DNA of 8,844 nt from Bacteroidales bacterium. GTDB lineage: Bacteria > Bacteroidota > Bacteroidia > Bacteroidales > JAOZVK01. The notes below the pieces were generated by a model. It was not told the DNA's origin and made no database searches. It saw only the letters and a list, made by a program, of their open reading frames with translations. Both the position numbers and the translations under genes were made by a program. The stretch spans positions 1 to 8,844 of the forward strand of contig JAOZVK010000223.1 of NCBI GenBank assembly GCA_029938185.1. The letters run 5' to 3'. Shown here in pieces: positions 6,820 through 8,844 of this stretch (the stretch's first letter is position 1; each line of letters starts with the position of its first letter).

Positions 6820-7656
6820 TTAACGAAGTCTAAATTTATTATGCATAATTTTAATCTTATCAGTATTTCTCATTATTTCAACTTCAAATATACCTGTTCT
6901 TCCTTTAAAACACTCACTATTAATATCAATTTTCCATTCACAATTAGGTGATAGTTCTGGATTAGTGTATATTTCACTTTTTTTAAAGTAAAGTTTTAAT
7001 CTATAAGTCTGTGTAATATTACTATTTGTTTTAAATGATATTAGAATTTCTTTTAAACATTTTTTTTTATATCCCCTTCTAATTTTTCTGTCTCTTGAAT
7101 AAATGTTTTTATTTAACTGAGTTGTATCAATTTTGCGACATGTTATTCTTCTTTCTCCTTTAGGAATACCAAGTACTATAAAAGAAGTATCAATTGTTAG
7201 ATTTGCTACGTGCTTACTTAACTCCCTTCGAACAATAGCAAGTTGATTATCTCTGCTTACAAGTGAATCTCTTGTTATTCTAAGAGTGTCTCTGACAATT
7301 TTAATAGTATCCCGAGTTACTACAAGAGTATCTCTTGTTTTTTGAAGAGTATCTCTTGTTTTTTTAAGTTTTTGTTCAAGTTCTTTATTTTTTTTTTCGA
7401 TAGCTACATTAATCTTTTCTATTTTTTTTATTTTTATATCTTTTTTTCTAAGTTTTTTTTTAAGATTTTTATATCTTTTTTTAAATTTCGTGAGTTTTGC
7501 TTTAGTATCGTTATTTTTTTCTTTTAATTTTTTTCTTTCATTTTCTAATTTTTTTATACGTGATAACGCCTTATCACAAGGTGACTGAGAAATACTATTT
7601 ATAGGGTGTAAAATTATTGTTAATAATACGATTATGGCAAAGATTATTTTTTTCAT
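6820..7656 (-). CDS. Exported coiled-coil protein with perfect RDTL heptads, 278 aa
   Basis: I do not recognise a named family. Residues 1-24 form a signal peptide (MKKIIFAIIVLLTIILHPIN...). Residues ~25-140 are a very Lys/Glu-rich coiled coil. Within it, residues ~98-139 repeat the heptad xxTRDTL: TRDT at 100, 107 and 114, VRDT at 121, TRDS at 128, then SRDN. Residues ~150-278 form a separate domain, probably beta-rich (ILISFKTN, YRLKLYFKKSEIY, GIFEVEIMRN, IKIMHNKFRLR), with cysteines in RITCRK, KKKCLKE, PNCEWK and SECFKG that could form disulphides in the periplasm. It may be a periplasmic spacer or scaffold that presents its C-terminal domain to a partner, perhaps the propeller-vWA-barrel protein encoded next. 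It has no lipobox or membrane anchor beyond the signal peptide. The 3' end is marked by a good terminator. Its upstream region is the long repeat-filled gap 7657-8092. Confidence 0.85.
   Translation of the reverse strand: MKKIIFAIIVLLTIILHPINSISQSPCDKALSRIKKLENERKKLKEKNNDTKAKLTKFKKRYKNLKKKLRKKDIKIKKIEKINVAIEKKNKELEQKLKKTRDTLQKTRDTLVVTRDTIKIVRDTLRITRDSLVSRDNQLAIVRRELSKHVANLTIDTSFIVLGIPKGERRITCRKIDTTQLNKNIYSRDRKIRRGYKKKCLKEILISFKTNSNITQTYRLKLYFKKSEIYTNPELSPNCEWKIDINSECFKGRTGIFEVEIMRNTDKIKIMHNKFRLR
7240..7365 (-). repeat. 21-bp tandem repeats encoding the RDTL heptads
   Basis: The plus strand shows repeated AGAGTATCTCTTGTTTTTT-like units of 21 bp, best preserved at about 7327-7365 and decaying towards 7240. 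They encode six successive seven-residue units. The in-frame heptad length means that gain or loss of a unit would change coiled-coil length without breaking the register. Confidence 0.8.
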
Positions 7657-7750
7657 ACAAATAAATATCTGTTTTTTTTAAGCTAAAGATTCAATTTTTT
7701 GAAACAATAACTGGCTACACGTATAGTATTGGAAATTATTTTATTTTTTG

Positions 7751-7791
7751 ACAGGATTTACAGGATTAACAGGATTGATTTTTATCCTGTT
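7751..7791. repeat. Triple 9-bp tandem repeat ACAGGATT(T/A/G) with hairpin
   Basis: ACAGGATTT, ACAGGATTA and ACAGGATTG follow one another without gap (7751-7777). The last overlaps the hairpin AACAGGAT (7768-7775), 8-nt loop, ATCCTGTT (7784-7791). I recall the same ACAGGATTTACAGGATTAAC string as a frequent intergenic motif in Bacteroidota assemblies, but have not checked this. It could be a protein-binding site, a REP-like element or a replication-slippage product. Confidence 0.8.
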
Positions 7792-7872
7792 ACGAAATAA
7801 CTGATAAACAAGACTGTCCAACTTCTGACGGGTAGCCCAATAACTTAGCCAAAATTAGTTTGCTTAGACAAG

Positions 7873-7979
7873 TAAGGTCTTCGACCTATTTAATGTTGCT
7901 TACGCAAGATATATAATAAACGGTATTTCAAAAAGTAAGCTCTATACTAAATAGGTAAAAACTTTTGTATGGGTGTTTA
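7873..7979 (+). repeat. Dispersed ~105-bp repeat, copy D
   Basis: Starts TAAGGTCTTCGACCTATTTA and reaches AAACTTTTGTATGGGTGTTTA. The first 86 bp match the reverse complement of copy A with three transitions (7895, 7903, 7922). The AAACTTTTG box reads on the plus strand, where no gene follows: it points at the 3' end of the lipoprotein gene. Unlike copies B, C and E, it has no TTR triplet 20 nt before the box, so promoter activity is less likely here. Confidence 0.9.
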
Positions 7980-8063
7980 GCTTTATAAGTCATTTGTTTT
8001 CAAGTGTCCAGTTAATCAATATATTACACTAACTTACATATCCGTAAACTATTGTTTATCAAT

Positions 8064-8093
8064 AAAAACTATCCATAATTCTGGATAGTTTTT
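8064..8093 (-). terminator. Intrinsic terminator of the lipoprotein gene, overlapping its stop codon
   Basis: AAAAACTATCCA (8064-8075), loop TAATTC, TGGATAGTTTTT (8082-8093) form a 12-bp stem with A-tracts and T-tracts on both sides. The stem shares a base with the stop codon (8093-8095). Because both sides carry T-runs on their own strand it can work in either direction and would also stop any plus-strand transcript started in repeat copy D. Confidence 0.8.
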
Positions 8094-8629
8094 TATTTTT
8101 TATTTTTATATTTTTTTATTTTATTTTTAATAGAATCTATCTCTCTCAATGCGTCTTCATTAGCCTCAATTATTGAATCAATCGGAAAACAATACAAACG
8201 AGTTTCTAACTTATCTTTTAAATCATCTAAAGCATCTTTTAAATTGTGTAAATCAGCATCAAACTCGTCTTTATTTTGATTATCAATAATAGTCTTTACA
8301 CTTTCTAATTCTTTATTTATTTTTATCTCTATTTTTTTATATTTAATTTCTTCTTTTTTGTACTTTATTTTTTCAATAATTTCATCATAAATTGCTTGTG
8401 ATTTTACAGAGTTTTTATCTATTAATTCTTCACCCTTTTTTAGTTCGTTTGTTAGGCTATCTAAAAAATGTTTATCATCTATTCCAAATTGATTTTTGGA
8501 TATTGCGTCTTTAATATTTTTATAATCACTTGATAATTCTACATTTTCTTTGTTGGCACATTGAAAAAATAAAATCATTGTAAGACACATTATTGTAAAA
8601 TAAATTATTGTAAAATTTCGATTGTTCAT
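8093..8629 (-). CDS. Small lipoprotein with helical/coiled-coil body, 178 aa
   Basis: The N-terminus is a lipoprotein signal: basic start, hydrophobic core FTIIYFTIMCLTMILFF and then Q-C24-A-N, with Cys24 as the likely lipidated residue. The -1 Gln is atypical for the strict lipobox but lies within the relaxed Bacteroidota pattern. The mature part is charged and almost wholly helical, with heptad-like stretches (KYKKEEIKYKKIEIKINKELESV, shortened here as about residues 78-100; LHNLKDALDDLKDKL near 127-141) and no catalytic motif. There is one further cysteine, in LYCFP. It is probably anchored in the inner leaflet of the outer membrane or on the surface. I recognise no family. It is preceded by repeat copy E carrying the best promoter match in the window and followed directly by a strong terminator, so it is probably transcribed alone. 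Confidence 0.8.
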   Translation of the reverse strand: MNNRNFTIIYFTIMCLTMILFFQCANKENVELSSDYKNIKDAISKNQFGIDDKHFLDSLTNELKKGEELIDKNSVKSQAIYDEIIEKIKYKKEEIKYKKIEIKINKELESVKTIIDNQNKDEFDADLHNLKDALDDLKDKLETRLYCFPIDSIIEANEDALREIDSIKNKIKKYKNKK

Positions 8630-8658
8630 AAATTGTATTATTAATTAAAATTATATGG

Positions 8659-8765
8659 TAAGTAGTATAACAAAAGTTTTTCAACATTTGTGTTTTTACA
8701 ATTAGTTATATGACAGCGATTTGTGAAAAAGACGTAAGCCACATTAAAATAGGTCGAAAACATTA
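8659..8765 (-). repeat. Dispersed ~105-bp repeat, copy E (degenerate hairpin end)
   Basis: On the minus strand this begins TAATGTTTTCGACCTATTTTAATG (positions 8765 downward), with two changes that destroy the hairpin and one extra T. It continues GTGGCTTACG and ends AAACTTTTGTTATACTACTTA at 8659. The interior matches copy B (CTGTCATATA..TAATT..AAATG..GAAAAA). The promoter-like end is well kept while the hairpin end is decayed, and it lies just upstream of the lipoprotein gene. Confidence 0.8.
8671..8701 (-). promoter_or_regulatory. Candidate promoter of the lipoprotein gene inside repeat E
   Basis: Minus-strand TTG (8701-8699), a 20-nt spacer and AACTTTTG (8678-8671) fit the Bacteroidota -33 TTG / -7 TAnnTTTG pattern with one mismatch, at the first base of the -7 box. 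Transcription would start near 8664, giving a leader of about 35 nt to the ATG at 8629. Confidence 0.5.
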
Positions 8766-8844
8766 TTCACGTATTTTTATTTACCTAATTGGGCATTTTT
8801 CATTTATCGCTTGACACTTTTGGGATTTAAAACCTTATTTTTTT
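8766..8844. other. Terminal non-coding stretch
   Basis: The last 79 bases beyond repeat copy E contain no coding frame, hairpin or repeat that I can support. They probably belong to the intergenic region of the next gene outside the window. Confidence 0.5.

Larger units (their letters stand above)
7657..8092. other. Gene-free 436-bp region with several repeats
   Basis: No convincing coding frame is seen on either strand. It holds, in order: the AT-rich upstream region of the 6820-7656 gene, without a clear promoter match; the ACAGGATT tandem repeat (7751-7791); about 80 bp of moderately GC-richer sequence that I cannot identify (TCTGACGGGTAGCCCAATAA near 7827); repeat copy D (7873-7979); an unremarkable stretch; and most of the hairpin terminating the 8093-8629 gene. 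Confidence 0.7.

Noticed and set aside
7342..7527. Plus-strand Phe-rich 61-aa frame
   Set aside because: It is the complement of Lys-rich coiled-coil coding sequence (poly-AAA read as poly-TTT), not a membrane protein.
7797..7872. Possible riboswitch or small RNA in the somewhat GC-richer stretch before repeat D
   Set aside because: Only a tiny GGG-TAG-CCC match is seen. There is no extended stem set or recognisable conserved core and no suitably placed downstream gene on the plus strand.
646..8765. Integron attC sites as explanation of the repeated elements between genes
   Set aside because: Orientation alternates, no GTTRRRY/RYYYAAC core pair is consistently present, and no integrase is seen.
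1..8765. CRISPR array
   Set aside because: The repeats are kilobases apart, in both orientations and contain variable interiors rather than regular spacers. No cas gene is present.

Overview
The window is strongly AT-rich. All six convincing genes read leftward on the minus strand, and none of their starts shows an obvious Shine-Dalgarno sequence. Signal peptides of the MK..(I/L)..NAQ kind, a barrel-like outer-membrane C-terminus, a seven-blade WD40/caspase protein and TAnnTTTG-like promoter boxes together suggest an uncultivated or environmental member of the Bacteroidota, probably order Bacteroidales or a relative. I see no ribosomal or metabolic marker that narrows it further. There is no tRNA, rRNA, CRISPR array, transposase or recombinase gene.

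In order of transcription (right to left) the genes are: a small lipoprotein with a helical/coiled-coil body (8093-8629); an exported coiled-coil protein with perfect xxRDTLx heptads (6820-7656); a large exported protein combining a regulator-type beta-propeller, a degenerate von Willebrand A domain and a putative outer-membrane barrel (4323-6701); an exported seven-blade WD40 / CARDB-like / caspase protein with an intact His-Cys dyad (1376-4075); a small single-pass membrane protein whose His-rich tail resembles a compact toxin tail (751-1209); and an unrecognised soluble protein (104-631). Five of the six carry a signal peptide, lipobox or membrane anchor, so this is an envelope-directed accessory region. 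Several genes have their own terminator or promoter-like element, so it is not one tight operon. A shared function (surface sensing coupled to an extracytoplasmic caspase) is only a hypothesis.

The most unusual structure is not a gene. A dispersed repeat of about 105-107 bp occurs five times (1-86, cut by the window edge; 646-750; 4086-4190; 7873-7979; 8659-8765) in strictly alternating orientation. It occupies most gene boundaries. One end is a conserved small hairpin (TAAGGTCTTCGACCTATTTA). The other is a conserved box (AAACTTTTGT, usually followed by ACTTA) that resembles a Bacteroidota -7 promoter element. The middle is variable except in the outer copies A and D, which match at 83 of 86 positions as inverted repeats nearly 8 kb apart. 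Other intergenic oddities are a GC-rich 16-bp-arm palindrome (1305-1337), a triple ACAGGATT(T/A/G) tandem repeat with hairpin (7751-7791) and an AATTAACAAT direct repeat (4212-4242). Credible intrinsic terminators follow the genes at 6820-7656 and 8093-8629, and a weaker one follows 4323-6701.
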